Shown here piece by piece: positions 7,079 through 14,251 of a stretch of DNA of 24,240 nt. How positions within the stretch are numbered: position 1 is the first letter of the stretch; every line of letters begins with the position of its first letter. The DNA comes from Clostridiales bacterium (GTDB taxonomy: Bacteria; Bacillota; Clostridia; Lachnospirales; Cellulosilyticaceae), in contig DYCF01000059.1 in assembly GCA_019418225.1 (NCBI GenBank), positions 1 through 24,240 of the forward strand, given 5' to 3'. The translations under genes and the position numbers were made by a program. Under the pieces are notes generated by a model. That model was not told the origin of the DNA, made no database searches, and saw nothing but the letters and a program-made list of their open reading frames with translations.

Positions 7079-7735
7079 GTGACAGAAGAAAGAAAAATTT
7101 CTATGGCTGTAGTAAGACGTTTACCACGTTATTATCGTTACTTAGGTGAACTACTACAAAAAGGTGTGACAAAAATCTCATCTAGGGAATTAAGCGAGAA
7201 AATGAATGTAACAGCCTCACAAATTCGTCAAGATCTTAACAATTTTGGAGGCTTCGGACAACAAGGATATGGTTACAATGTGGAATATCTCTACACAGAA
7301 ATCGGCAAAATTTTAGGGCTTCATCAAAATTATAAAATGATTATCGTCGGAGTAGGTAATTTAGGACAAGCTATTGCTAACTCAACTTCATTTAGCAAAC
7401 GTGGTTTTAAGACGATAGGTCTTTTTGATGTTAATCCAAGACTCATCGGAATGAGTATTAATGGTGTAGAGGTTATGGATATTGATAAGATGGAGGAATT
7501 CGTTAAAGAAAACGGAGTAGAAATTGCAATCTTAACAATGCCAAAAACACGCGTTAAAGAAACAGCAGAAAATTTAGCGAAGTGGGGAATTAAAGGGCTT
7601 TGGAATTTCTCACCAGTTGACTTATTCTTACCTGATACAGTACAAGTAGAGAACGTACACTTATCACAAAACTTAATGACCTTAGCATATAAAATAAATG
7701 AAGCAGAACATGGGCGTACGCCTAAAGAATTATAA
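7079..7735 (+). CDS. rex: redox-sensing transcriptional repressor Rex
   Basis: The protein is 218 aa. An N-terminal winged helix (about 1-78) contains VVRRLPRYYRYL and the highly conserved SSRELSEKMNVTASQIRQDL, followed by FGGFGQQGYGY. A Rossmann domain has GVGNLG at 91-96 and a C-terminal swap helix with NLMTLAYKINE. Rex is a homodimer that senses the NADH/NAD+ ratio and represses fermentation, respiration and reductive-pathway genes when NADH is low. The start is GTG at 7079 with GAGGAG 8 nt before it; no better ATG exists upstream. It is monocistronic, with its own promoter and terminator. Confidence 0.97.
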   Translation: MTEERKISMAVVRRLPRYYRYLGELLQKGVTKISSRELSEKMNVTASQIRQDLNNFGGFGQQGYGYNVEYLYTEIGKILGLHQNYKMIIVGVGNLGQAIANSTSFSKRGFKTIGLFDVNPRLIGMSINGVEVMDIDKMEEFVKENGVEIAILTMPKTRVKETAENLAKWGIKGLWNFSPVDLFLPDTVQVENVHLSQNLMTLAYKINEAEHGRTPKEL

Positions 7736-7748
7736 GGTATGTTAAAAG

Positions 7749-7782
7749 AGCTATCACAGATTATTTCCGTGATAGCTTTTTT
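7749..7782 (+). terminator. rex terminator
   Basis: AGCTATCAC (7749-7757) pairs perfectly with GTGATAGCT (7769-7777), followed by a run of six T. Confidence 0.92.
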
Positions 7783-7789
7783 AAATTTC

Positions 7790-7904
7790 TATAGAGAAAC
7801 AAATTAAAAACTTGAAATATGCATCGAGGTAAATAGGTTTCTCCTAATGATTTCACATGACTCAAGACTATGAATAATTAAAATTTATAAATGTGAAATC
7901 TATA
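7790..7904 (+). repeat. dispersed palindromic repeat, copy B
   Basis: It starts TATAGAGAAAC and ends GTGAAATCTATA. Two inverted repeats lie inside: GAGAAAC with GTTTCTC, and GATTTCACAT with ATGTGAAATC (10 bp perfect). The terminal TATAGA and TCTATA are inverted. No coding frame. Its last two bases are shared with the first two of copy C. Confidence 0.9.
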
Positions 7905-8013
7905 TAGAGAAACCAAAAACTTGAAATATGCATTTAGGTAAATAGATTTCTCTCAATGATTTCACATGACTACAAACTATGAATAACTAAATTTTATAAA
8001 TGTGAAATCTATA
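7903..8013 (+). repeat. dispersed palindromic repeat, copy C (tandem with B)
   Basis: It has the same architecture as copy B, joined head to tail with a shared TA. The first stem has one change (GAGAAACC against GATTTCTC), while the second, GATTTCACAT/ATGTGAAATC, is intact. Most differences from B are in the loops, as expected for selection on, or recent origin of, the stems. Confidence 0.9.
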
Positions 8014-8029
8014 ATAAGGTATAAAGAAA

Positions 8030-8058
8030 TTGAAAAAAGAGAATGCATAATTTATTCT
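8030..8058 (+). promoter_or_regulatory. weak candidate promoter for the acpS-alr operon
   Basis: TTGAAA (8030-8035) and TATTCT (8053-8058) are 17 nt apart, about 185 nt before the first gene. Several other AT-rich alternatives exist, so this is tentative. Confidence 0.25.
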
Positions 8059-8137
8059 TTCAAAATGCCGACATATTTATAAGTGACCAGCATTTATTGA
8101 TGAAATTCATATTCTAATATTAAAAAACAAGATATAA

Positions 8138-8204
8138 TATAGAGAAACTGGCTATAAAGTTAAAAAATATATAATAATAAAACTTTATAAATGTGATATC
8201 TATA
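8138..8204 (+). repeat. internally deleted copy D of the dispersed repeat
   Basis: It starts TATAGAGAAAC and ends TTTATAAATGTG then ATATCTATA, so both ends match copies B and C, but the middle 40-45 bp (right arm of stem 1 and left arm of stem 2) are gone and the sequence between is diverged. It lies 40 bp before the next gene. Confidence 0.65.
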
Positions 8205-8243
8205 ATATAGAGCCTATAAGAGTAATAATTAAGGGGGCAAGGG

Positions 8244-8936
8244 ATGTTCGGATTTGGAAAGAAAAATAGAAAAGTAGTTGTACAGGATGATATAGCAGAT
8301 AATGTAAAGTTATCAGATAAGCAAGTAGAAATTAAAAAAAGCTATATTAATACGGTCTTAGAAAATAGGAAGTTACCTATTGTGCTATTAGATCCACTAT
8401 GGTATACCGTTAAGGAACAAATAAAAAGTAAAGTGATTGATGAAAAAGAAAAGCTGTTACAAGAACTTCTTAAGGAACAGGCACGTTTAAATACGGATTA
8501 TAAAGAGTATAATAAAGTGAAGCAAAATTTCCTAAAGCAAATTTTAGCTTTAAGTGGAGAAGTACAAGGTGAAGATGGGGATAAAAAAATAGAAGAACTC
8601 AATAAATTACATCAAAGTACTTTAGAAGTAAATAATCGTTTAGAGAATATTGAAACAAGACTTGAAGAGGTAGATGAGCAGGTTCAAGTAACTAATAAAG
8701 AGCTTATAGGGGAGATGGTAGCAGTAGGTTATGAATATATAGATATTCATCGTCAAAAAGAGATAAAGCTAGAGTCAGAGATTGAGGCACTTCGTGCTGA
8801 AATGCTTAAGAAAACTAATGAAAAGAAACAAAGTGAAAAATTTTTAAAGGATATCTACAATTATCTTCATAATATTGTAGGGCAACAGCAAATTGAAATT
8901 ATCGATAAAACATTATGGGATACGAATAAAAAATGA
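8244..8936 (+). CDS. conserved coiled-coil protein of unknown function
   Basis: The protein is 230 aa, soluble and strongly charged. A short basic/Phe-Gly start (MFGFGKKNRK) is followed by a region containing LPIVLLDPLWYTVKEQ (about 44-59), then a long heptad-type coiled coil (about 70-205) rich in Glu, Lys and Gln, and a short hydrophobic end (YNYLHNIVGQQQIEIID). No catalytic motif is visible. The ATG has AAGGGGG 7 nt upstream. Its stop codon overlaps the acpS start (ATGA), which indicates translational coupling and makes it the first gene of the acpS-nnr-alr operon. I do not recognise a named family; a scaffold or envelope-associated role is only a guess. Confidence 0.75.
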   Translation: MFGFGKKNRKVVVQDDIADNVKLSDKQVEIKKSYINTVLENRKLPIVLLDPLWYTVKEQIKSKVIDEKEKLLQELLKEQARLNTDYKEYNKVKQNFLKQILALSGEVQGEDGDKKIEELNKLHQSTLEVNNRLENIETRLEEVDEQVQVTNKELIGEMVAVGYEYIDIHRQKEIKLESEIEALRAEMLKKTNEKKQSEKFLKDIYNYLHNIVGQQQIEIIDKTLWDTNKK

Positions 8937-9310
8937 TATTAGGAATAGGAACAGACATTATTGAAATTAGTCGCATTGAAAAGGCTGTTAAAAAAACACC
9001 TTCTTTTTTAAGTAAGGTGTTTACACCAAATGAAATGAGCTATTTTGAAACGAAGAATTATCGCGCAGAAACGATAGCAGGTGTTTTTGCAGCAAAAGAA
9101 GCAGTAAGTAAGGCACTAGGTACAGGCTTTAGAAATTTTTCAGCCAGTGATATAGAAATTACACCAGATAGATTGGGAAAACCTAAAGTTTATTTGTTAA
9201 ATAAAGCACAAAGATTAGGGCAAGAATTAGGTGTGACGGCTATGCAGGTAAGTATTTCACATTGCCAGACTTATGCAGTGGCCTATGCCCTAGCAGAAGG
9301 AGGAGAATAA
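8933..9310 (+). CDS. acpS: holo-[acyl-carrier-protein] synthase
   Basis: The protein is 125 aa, normal for AcpS. It transfers 4'-phosphopantetheine from coenzyme A to a serine of apo-ACP, activating fatty acid synthesis. GIGTDIIEISRI at 4-15 contains the Mg ligand D8, and FAAKEAVSKALGTGF at 52-66 contains the second ligand E56 and the CoA-binding Lys. VSISHCQTYAVAYA near the C-terminus is the closing strand of the trimer. The start overlaps the previous gene by 4 nt, and nnr begins 2 nt after the stop. The acpS-nnr-lipoprotein-alr-toxin order is widespread in Firmicutes. Confidence 0.97.
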   Translation: MILGIGTDIIEISRIEKAVKKTPSFLSKVFTPNEMSYFETKNYRAETIAGVFAAKEAVSKALGTGFRNFSASDIEITPDRLGKPKVYLLNKAQRLGQELGVTAMQVSISHCQTYAVAYALAEGGE

Positions 9311-9311
9311 T

Positions 9312-10865
9312 ATGAAATTAATGACGCCTACTCAAATGAGAAAAATAGATGAATTAGCAACGGCTAGGTATGGTATACCTAGCCTTTTGCTTATGGAACA
9401 AGCTTCATATCAAGTGTTTAAAGCCATAGAAGCATTAGATGAGAACCTGGAGGAGATTGTTATTGTTTGTGGTCCTGGTAATAATGGCGGGGATGGCCTT
9501 TCGCTTGCAAGGCAACTTGTAAGCTGGTCAAAGCGTAAGGTAATTATCTTAATGTTAGCATCTTCTGAGAAACTTTCAGCAGATGGCAAGACCTATTATG
9601 AAATTGCTAAAAATATGGACATTCCATTAGTTCATATTACAAATGAGAATATAGAAATAGCCAGAGGTTATTTAAATAATGCGGATCTTATTGTTGATGC
9701 AATTTTTGGCACAGGTTTAACGAGAAAGGTACAAGGGATATTTGCAGAAATTATAGCAACTATAAATGAAGTAGGAGCTATTAAAATTTGTGTCGATATC
9801 CCTTCTGGCATAGATGGGACAACAGGACAGGTACAAGGTATAGCAGTTAAGGCCAATCAAACAATTACGTTTGCAGCATTAAAGACAGGGCTTGTATTAT
9901 ATCCTGCAATTGACTATGTAGGGCATGTACAAGTTGTGCCAATTGGCATTCCACAGGAGCTTATAAATGAGACAGAAACTAAGCAATTTTCACTAGAAAA
10001 AGAAGAGATGAAAAGCATATTGCCTAAACGTTTCACTAGGAGTAATAAAGGGACTTATGGCAAAATAATTATAATAGGTGGGCAGAAGGGAATGTCAGGC
10101 GCACCGACTTTAGCAAGCGAGGCTGCACTCAAAATAGGTAGTGGTCTTGTAACAGCTGCAGTACCGGAAAGCATTCATGACATTATGGAGGTAAAGCTTA
10201 CAGAAGTTATGACTGTTCCACTAAGAGATGAAGAAGGACATATTGCATTAGAAGGCGTTAAACAGATTAAAGAGCTAATTTCAAACTATACTAAGGTTGC
10301 TATAGGACCTGGTCTTGGCAGGAGTGAAGCAGCTAAAAAGGCAGTAAAAGAAGTACTTCTAAGTGACAAGCCGTGTGTCATAGACGCAGATGGCCTTTAT
10401 TATGTAAGTGACATGTTAGAAATTCTTAAAAAGCGTATGGCACCTACAATTCTTACACCACATCCTGGAGAAATGGCTAGGCTCACAGGGGCAACAATTG
10501 AAGAAATTTTAGAACATCCTATAGAAAATGCTAGACAATTTGCACAAAAAAATAAGGTTATTTTGGTTCTCAAAATAGAAAGAACAGTAATTGCAGATGA
10601 GACTGGCAACATATATATAAGTAGAAGTGGTAATAATGGTATGGCAAAAGGAGGGAGTGGTGACGTTTTAACGGGACTTATTACAGGTTTATGGGCACAG
10701 AATATAATGCCAATTGAGGCAACTAAATTAGGTGTTTATATACAATCAAGAGCTGGAGATTTACTTGTGCAAAAGAAAAATGAATATAGTTTGCTTCCAA
10801 GTGATATATATAAAGAGGGCATAAATTTAGTTATCGAAGACTTAGTGTCTAAAAAACAGAAGTAA
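9312..10865 (+). CDS. nnr: bifunctional NAD(P)H-hydrate epimerase / ADP-dependent dehydratase
   Basis: The protein is 517 aa, the usual length of the fused enzyme. The N-terminal epimerase (about 1-215) shows GPGNNGGDG at 54-62 and VDIPSGIDGTTG, and interconverts R- and S-NAD(P)HX. The C-terminal dehydratase (about 235-510, ribokinase-like) shows NKGTYGKIIIIGG, IGPGLGRS, DADGLYY, LTPHPGEMARL and the ATP/ADP-site KGGSGDVLTG. It repairs hydrated NAD(P)H, using ADP in bacteria. The ATG follows GGAGGAG, which lies within the acpS end. It joins Rex and the sirtuin as a third NAD-related gene in the window. The downstream gap to the CBS gene (81 nt) holds a possible RNA switch. Confidence 0.97.
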   Translation: MKLMTPTQMRKIDELATARYGIPSLLLMEQASYQVFKAIEALDENLEEIVIVCGPGNNGGDGLSLARQLVSWSKRKVIILMLASSEKLSADGKTYYEIAKNMDIPLVHITNENIEIARGYLNNADLIVDAIFGTGLTRKVQGIFAEIIATINEVGAIKICVDIPSGIDGTTGQVQGIAVKANQTITFAALKTGLVLYPAIDYVGHVQVVPIGIPQELINETETKQFSLEKEEMKSILPKRFTRSNKGTYGKIIIIGGQKGMSGAPTLASEAALKIGSGLVTAAVPESIHDIMEVKLTEVMTVPLRDEEGHIALEGVKQIKELISNYTKVAIGPGLGRSEAAKKAVKEVLLSDKPCVIDADGLYYVSDMLEILKKRMAPTILTPHPGEMARLTGATIEEILEHPIENARQFAQKNKVILVLKIERTVIADETGNIYISRSGNNGMAKGGSGDVLTGLITGLWAQNIMPIEATKLGVYIQSRAGDLLVQKKNEYSLLPSDIYKEGINLVIEDLVSKKQK

Positions 10866-10901
10866 TTTTTATATATTAAAGAAGATGAACGGTTAAGTTA
10901 T

Positions 10902-10943
10902 AGGTGCTTCATTAAACAGATGAGGCTTCACCTAGGAGGTGAA
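10902..10943 (+). promoter_or_regulatory. possible RNA switch over the CBS-gene ribosome site
   Basis: TTCACCT (10927-10933) pairs perfectly with AGGTGAA (10937-10943) across a 3-nt loop, burying the AGGAGGTG ribosome site. The same CACCT (10929-10933) can instead pair with AGGTG (10902-10906), helped by CTTCAT (10907-10912) with ATGAGG (10920-10925). The two hairpins exclude each other, so the second would free the ribosome site. Structure is read by eye only. Confidence 0.4.
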
Positions 10944-10946
10944 AAA

Positions 10947-11396
10947 ATGCGTGCTAGAGATATCATGAAAAAGAATGTTATTTTTGTATCAAAAGAAGAA
11001 AAGGTTAAGGATATCGTCAGCATATTGATGCAAAATCATGTAAGTGGCGTGCCAGTGGTAGATAATAATAAACAATTAGTAGGCATTGTAACTGAAAAAG
11101 ACTTAATTACAAAAGAAAAGGGATTAAATATTTCATCATATCTAGAGTTTGTTGCGAGTATATTATTTATAGATGGGGAAATACCATACAAACAAAAGTA
11201 CAGACATTTGAATTACCTTACTGCAAGTGATATAATGTCATCACCAGTATATGCAGTCCATTTAGATGCAACAATCGGTGAAATCGCATCCATTATGATG
11301 AATAGGCGAATTAATCGTATACCTGTTATTAATGAGAGAAATCAATTAGTAGGTATTATAGGCAGAAGCGACTTACTTCCAACACTTATAAAATAG
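10947..11396 (+). CDS. CBS-domain pair protein
   Basis: From the ATG at 10947 it is 149 aa. Two CBS motifs make up nearly the whole protein: CBS1 at about 1-57 (RDIMKKNVIFVSKEE, HVSGVPVVD, LVGIVTEKDL) and CBS2 at about 92-147 (ASDIMSSPVYAVH, RRINRIPVIN, LVGIIGRSDL). A 35-residue insert joins them. Such stand-alone pairs bind adenosine nucleotides and act as energy or redox sensors for partner proteins; the partner is unknown. An earlier in-frame ATG at 10920 has no ribosome site, whereas AGGAGGTG sits 5 nt before 10947. The site lies in a hairpin, which suggests translational control. It is part of the acpS-alr operon. Confidence 0.9.
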   Translation: MRARDIMKKNVIFVSKEEKVKDIVSILMQNHVSGVPVVDNNKQLVGIVTEKDLITKEKGLNISSYLEFVASILFIDGEIPYKQKYRHLNYLTASDIMSSPVYAVHLDATIGEIASIMMNRRINRIPVINERNQLVGIIGRSDLLPTLIK

Positions 11397-11410
11397 TAGG
11401 GGGAAGCAAA

Positions 11411-11998
11411 GTGAGAGCACGAAGGATTGTTTTGTTTATATTTTTGTTACTTATTTCGGTTGTTTTTTATGGATGTCAAAAGGAAAGTAGCAATGCATCA
11501 GTGGATGCAGAAAGTCTCATAAAGAATATGAAGACATATGAAGTAGATGCTACCATAACGTTTTTGAAAGACACGCAACCTAATGTAATAAAGATGAAGC
11601 AAAGAGCTGAGGTAGGCGGTGCGTATACTATGACCATTGAAAGCCCAGAGCATCTTAAGGGCTACCAAGTAAGTTATGAAAATAATGAAGTGATAGAATA
11701 CAATCCAATTACAAAAACAAGTTTCAAAGGTAAAGTATTAACTGCAAGAAATGAAGTGCTTCTTGGAAGTTTTATTGCCCACTATCTAGAGGGTAGCGCA
11801 GCTAAAAAGGAAGAAACAACATTAAATGGTAAGAAGACAACATGTTTTGAGACAATGATTCCAGGAGACTACAAGTATATGGCTAATGAAAAGCTGTGGT
11901 TTGATGAGACTACTAAGACACCTATTAAAATGGAGATTACAGGTGTTGATGGTAGTACATCTATACTTATTGAATTTGAAAATTTTAAACATAACTAA
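11411..11998 (+). CDS. gerS: GerS/YdcC-like lipoprotein with LolA-type fold
   Basis: The protein is 195 aa. A basic start (MRARR), a hydrophobic stretch (6-20) and Cys22 form a lipoprotein signal, although the lipobox is unusual (FYGC). The mature part has alternating strands of the LolA/LppX type: YEVDATITF, YTMTIESPEHLKGYQVSYEN, KLWFDETTKTPIKMEI. The position directly upstream of alr matches C. difficile gerS, whose product binds the amidase CwlD and is needed for spore-cortex modification, and B. subtilis ydcC upstream of its alr. The start is GTG with AGGGGGA upstream, 14 nt after the CBS gene. GerS identity rests on context plus fold pattern; a general sporulation lipoprotein is the cautious alternative. 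Confidence 0.7.
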   Translation: MRARRIVLFIFLLLISVVFYGCQKESSNASVDAESLIKNMKTYEVDATITFLKDTQPNVIKMKQRAEVGGAYTMTIESPEHLKGYQVSYENNEVIEYNPITKTSFKGKVLTARNEVLLGSFIAHYLEGSAAKKEETTLNGKKTTCFETMIPGDYKYMANEKLWFDETTKTPIKMEITGVDGSTSILIEFENFKHN

Positions 11999-12030
11999 GG
12001 AAAAAGTGGAAGTAAACCAAGGAGGAGAAT

Positions 12031-13158
12031 ATGGAATCTCTTAGACCACGTGTCGTTGCAGAAGTAAGTATCTCTGCAATTAAACATAATTATAAAGAAA
12101 TTAGAAAGCATATACCTAAGTATACAGAAATGATGGCAATTATCAAAGCGGACGCTTATGGTCATGGTGCCTTAAAAATCGCAAGTATTTTGCAACAAGA
12201 GGGCGTTAACCGCTTTGCTGTTGCTATTGCCAAAGAAGGTGAAGAGCTTAGAAAGAATGGCATTACATCACCTATACTTGTACTGGGTTATACACCAAGA
12301 GCTGACATTAAAACTCTAATCCAAAATGATTTAACACAAACTGTTTTTTCATATGAAATGGCAAAGTATATATCAGATGAGGCAGTGAAACTTAATAAAA
12401 CAGTTAATATTCATATAAAAGTGGATACTGGAATGGGACGTATTGGATTTTTATCTTGCCCACAAAGTATTGAAGAGGTACTAAAAATTTCAAAACTGCC
12501 TCATATTAATATGGAAGGAATTTTTACGCACTTCTCTACAGCAGATGAAGAAGATGTAAGTTATACCAAAGAACAGTGGAGTATATTTGAAGGTTTTTTG
12601 AAAGAACTACACGAAGTAGGTATAGACTTACCTATAATACATGCAGCTAATAGTGCAGCAATTATGTGCCATGGATATGCAGATCTCAATGTAGTAAGAC
12701 CAGGGATTATACTTTATGGTTACTATCCGTCTACATATCTAAAAGGTAAGATATTAAATCTTCAACCAGCTATGACACTCAAGACGCAGGTGGTACATGT
12801 AAAAGAACTCCCAGAAGGTAATTATGTAGGTTATGGTAGAAAATATTATACCCATCAAAAAACTAAGATTGCAACAATACCAATTGGCTATGCAGATGGT
12901 TACTCAAGGAGATTAAGTAATAAAGGAAGAGTGCTTATTAGAGGCCAGTATGCTCCAATTGTAGGTAACATTTGTATGGATCAATTTATGGTAGATGTAA
13001 CCCATATTAAAGATGTAAGCGTAGAAGATGAGGTGGTTGTTTTCGGTGCTCAAGGAGAAAACAATATTCCTATAGAAGAGATAGCTGAAATCTTGGGTAC
13101 AATTAATTATGAAGTCATGTGTATGATAGGGAAGCGAGTTCCACGTATTTATGTATAA
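12031..13158 (+). CDS. alr: alanine racemase
   Basis: The protein is 375 aa, a standard fold-type III PLP enzyme. Lys39 in MAIIKADAYGHG carries PLP, and Tyr268 in VGYGRKY is the opposite catalytic base. VDTGMGRIGF (131-140), HAANSAA (204-210), RPGIILYG (223-230), IPIGYADGYSR (284-293) and GNICMDQ (312-318) are all present. It makes D-alanine for peptidoglycan, and in spore formers alanine racemase can also modulate L-alanine germination. The ATG follows AAGGAGG. It sits between the GerS-like lipoprotein and the toxin-antitoxin pair, the same order as B. subtilis. Confidence 0.98.
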   Translation: MESLRPRVVAEVSISAIKHNYKEIRKHIPKYTEMMAIIKADAYGHGALKIASILQQEGVNRFAVAIAKEGEELRKNGITSPILVLGYTPRADIKTLIQNDLTQTVFSYEMAKYISDEAVKLNKTVNIHIKVDTGMGRIGFLSCPQSIEEVLKISKLPHINMEGIFTHFSTADEEDVSYTKEQWSIFEGFLKELHEVGIDLPIIHAANSAAIMCHGYADLNVVRPGIILYGYYPSTYLKGKILNLQPAMTLKTQVVHVKELPEGNYVGYGRKYYTHQKTKIATIPIGYADGYSRRLSNKGRVLIRGQYAPIVGNICMDQFMVDVTHIKDVSVEDEVVVFGAQGENNIPIEEIAEILGTINYEVMCMIGKRVPRIYV

Positions 13159-13235
13159 ATAAAAAATTTAATAACATCGTATAAAATGATAAGAAAATGG
13201 CAAAAATGAAAATAGCTAGTTAGGAGTAAATCACG

Positions 13236-13502
13236 ATGTTAGTGGGGAGTGATTTGCAAGTGGCGAAGTCAAGAAGTGATTGTAGCAAAAATGATTATAA
13301 GGTGGGTCATACCCACCCCATGCATACTGGTAAAAATAAAGAGAAAGTCCCCGATAACGAGTGTGCATTTAATACGATGAAAAAAGGCTATAAAGAAATG
13401 GCGGCTATTAACTTGGCCCTCTCAAATTATTGTTTTCAAGCAGAGAGTGAGGTCCAGTCTTATTACGATCGCGTAGCGGAGTGTGAGGAAAAGTGCAAGT
13501 AA
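13236..13502 (+). CDS. MazE/EndoAI-type antitoxin lacking a recognisable RHH domain
   Basis: The product is 88 aa. Residues 48-88 start MKKGYKEMAAINLALS and match the toxin-binding C-terminal part of EndoAI-type antitoxins (B. subtilis has MRRGYMEMAKINLNIS as I recall it). The N-terminal 47 residues show no ribbon-helix-helix pattern in any of the three frames; they are polar with C16, H25, H27, H30 and C43. A GC-rich hairpin (13301-13317) lies in this part. Its last 10 nt overlap the mazF start, as normal for the pair. ATG at 13236 has GGAG 9 nt upstream; GTG at 13260 after GGGGAG is an alternative start. It probably still neutralises MazF but may not autorepress. Confidence 0.7.
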   Translation: MLVGSDLQVAKSRSDCSKNDYKVGHTHPMHTGKNKEKVPDNECAFNTMKKGYKEMAAINLALSNYCFQAESEVQSYYDRVAECEEKCK

Positions 13503-13840
13503 AACGTGGAGATATTTTTTATGCAGATTTAAGCCCTGTTATAGGGTCAGAGCAAGGTGGCATCAGACCTGTACTTGTGGTACAAAATGATGTGGGTAAT
13601 AAATTTAGTCCTACTGTAATTTGTGCAGCAATCACTTCAAAGATAAATAAAGCCAAGCTTCCTACACATGTAGAAATTGATGCAGCAGAATATGAGTTGG
13701 TTAAAAATTCTGTTATACTCCTAGAGCAAATTAGGACGATCGATAAAAAGAGACTGAAAGAAAAAATTTGTCATTTAGATGATGAGCTTATGGCTCAGGT
13801 AGATAAGGGGATTAAGGTTAGTTTTGCACTAAATACATAG
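13493..13840 (+). CDS. mazF: MazF/EndoA-type mRNA interferase
   Basis: The protein is 115 aa, very close to B. subtilis EndoA along its length: VKRGDIFYADLSPVIGSEQG, IRPVLVVQND, PTVICAAITSK, LPTHVEID, SVILLEQIRTIDK. The residues equivalent to EndoA catalytic Arg25 and Thr48 are both present (R25 in GGIRP, T48 in AAITSK). Relatives cleave single-stranded RNA at UACAU. The start is GTG at 13493 inside the antitoxin end, giving translational coupling. It is the last gene of the operon, followed by a terminator. Confidence 0.96.
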   Translation: MQVKRGDIFYADLSPVIGSEQGGIRPVLVVQNDVGNKFSPTVICAAITSKINKAKLPTHVEIDAAEYELVKNSVILLEQIRTIDKKRLKEKICHLDDELMAQVDKGIKVSFALNT

Positions 13841-13850
13841 TAATGTATAG

Positions 13851-13878
13851 GAGACTTTGAAATAAGTCTCTTTTTTTT
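13851..13878 (+). terminator. terminator of the acpS-alr-mazF operon
   Basis: GAGACTT (13851-13857) pairs with AAGTCTC (13864-13870) and is followed by eight T. Confidence 0.92.
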
Positions 13879-14251
13879 ATAGGACTAAGAAAGGTCAGTA
13901 CTTAGTGTTAAGAAAACTTTTTATTATAATACAGGGGTGTATTAATCTTAGTATTTTTGTTTAAAATATCAAATAAGTGTGATAAAATGAAAATCAAAGA
14001 TTATGATGAGCATATAGTCTTGAATGTTATCTTAATAGTAAATTTATTTTTGCTCAGTATAATGACTATAGACTAATCATTATTAGAGTGATTTGTCGCA
14101 GTGATAATTCTGAAGATATGTTACTATAAGTAATTATTACAGAGAGTACTAGTTACAAGCAACACGTGCATATATTAATTAGAGGATTTGAAGTGGCTAG
14201 AATAAAGGTAGTATATTAAAAATAGAGTAAAAATATTGGGAGGTAATAAAG
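13879..14251. other. intergenic region without a visible gene
   Basis: The 373 nt are AT-rich. I see no frame with a credible ribosome site, no tRNA pattern, no CtsR tandem heptads and no copy of the dispersed repeat. The only regulatory candidate is the promoter at 14188-14217. Scattered short inverted repeats (for example TATAGTC and GACTATA between 14010 and 14075) do not nest into one stable structure. Confidence 0.6.
14188..14217 (+). promoter_or_regulatory. candidate promoter for the zinc-ribbon/clpC genes
   Basis: TTGAAG (14188-14193) and TATATT (14212-14217) are 18 nt apart, about 35 nt before the next ATG. Confidence 0.4.

Noticed and set aside
7790..8204. CRISPR array from the repeated units after rex
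   Set aside because: The units are about 110 bp with internal palindromes and no unique spacers between them, and no cas genes are present.
11999..12030. T-box or other riboswitch before alr
   Set aside because: The gap to the lipoprotein gene is only 32 nt, too short for such an element.
13889..13901. GGTCAGT near 13893 as a CtsR half-site
   Set aside because: CtsR needs a tandem pair of GGTCAAA-type heptads, and no second heptad is at the required spacing.
14005..14075. Inverted repeats as a structured RNA before the zinc-ribbon gene
   Set aside because: The GAGC/GCTC and TATAGTC/GACTATA pairs are not nested and do not give one stable fold by eye.
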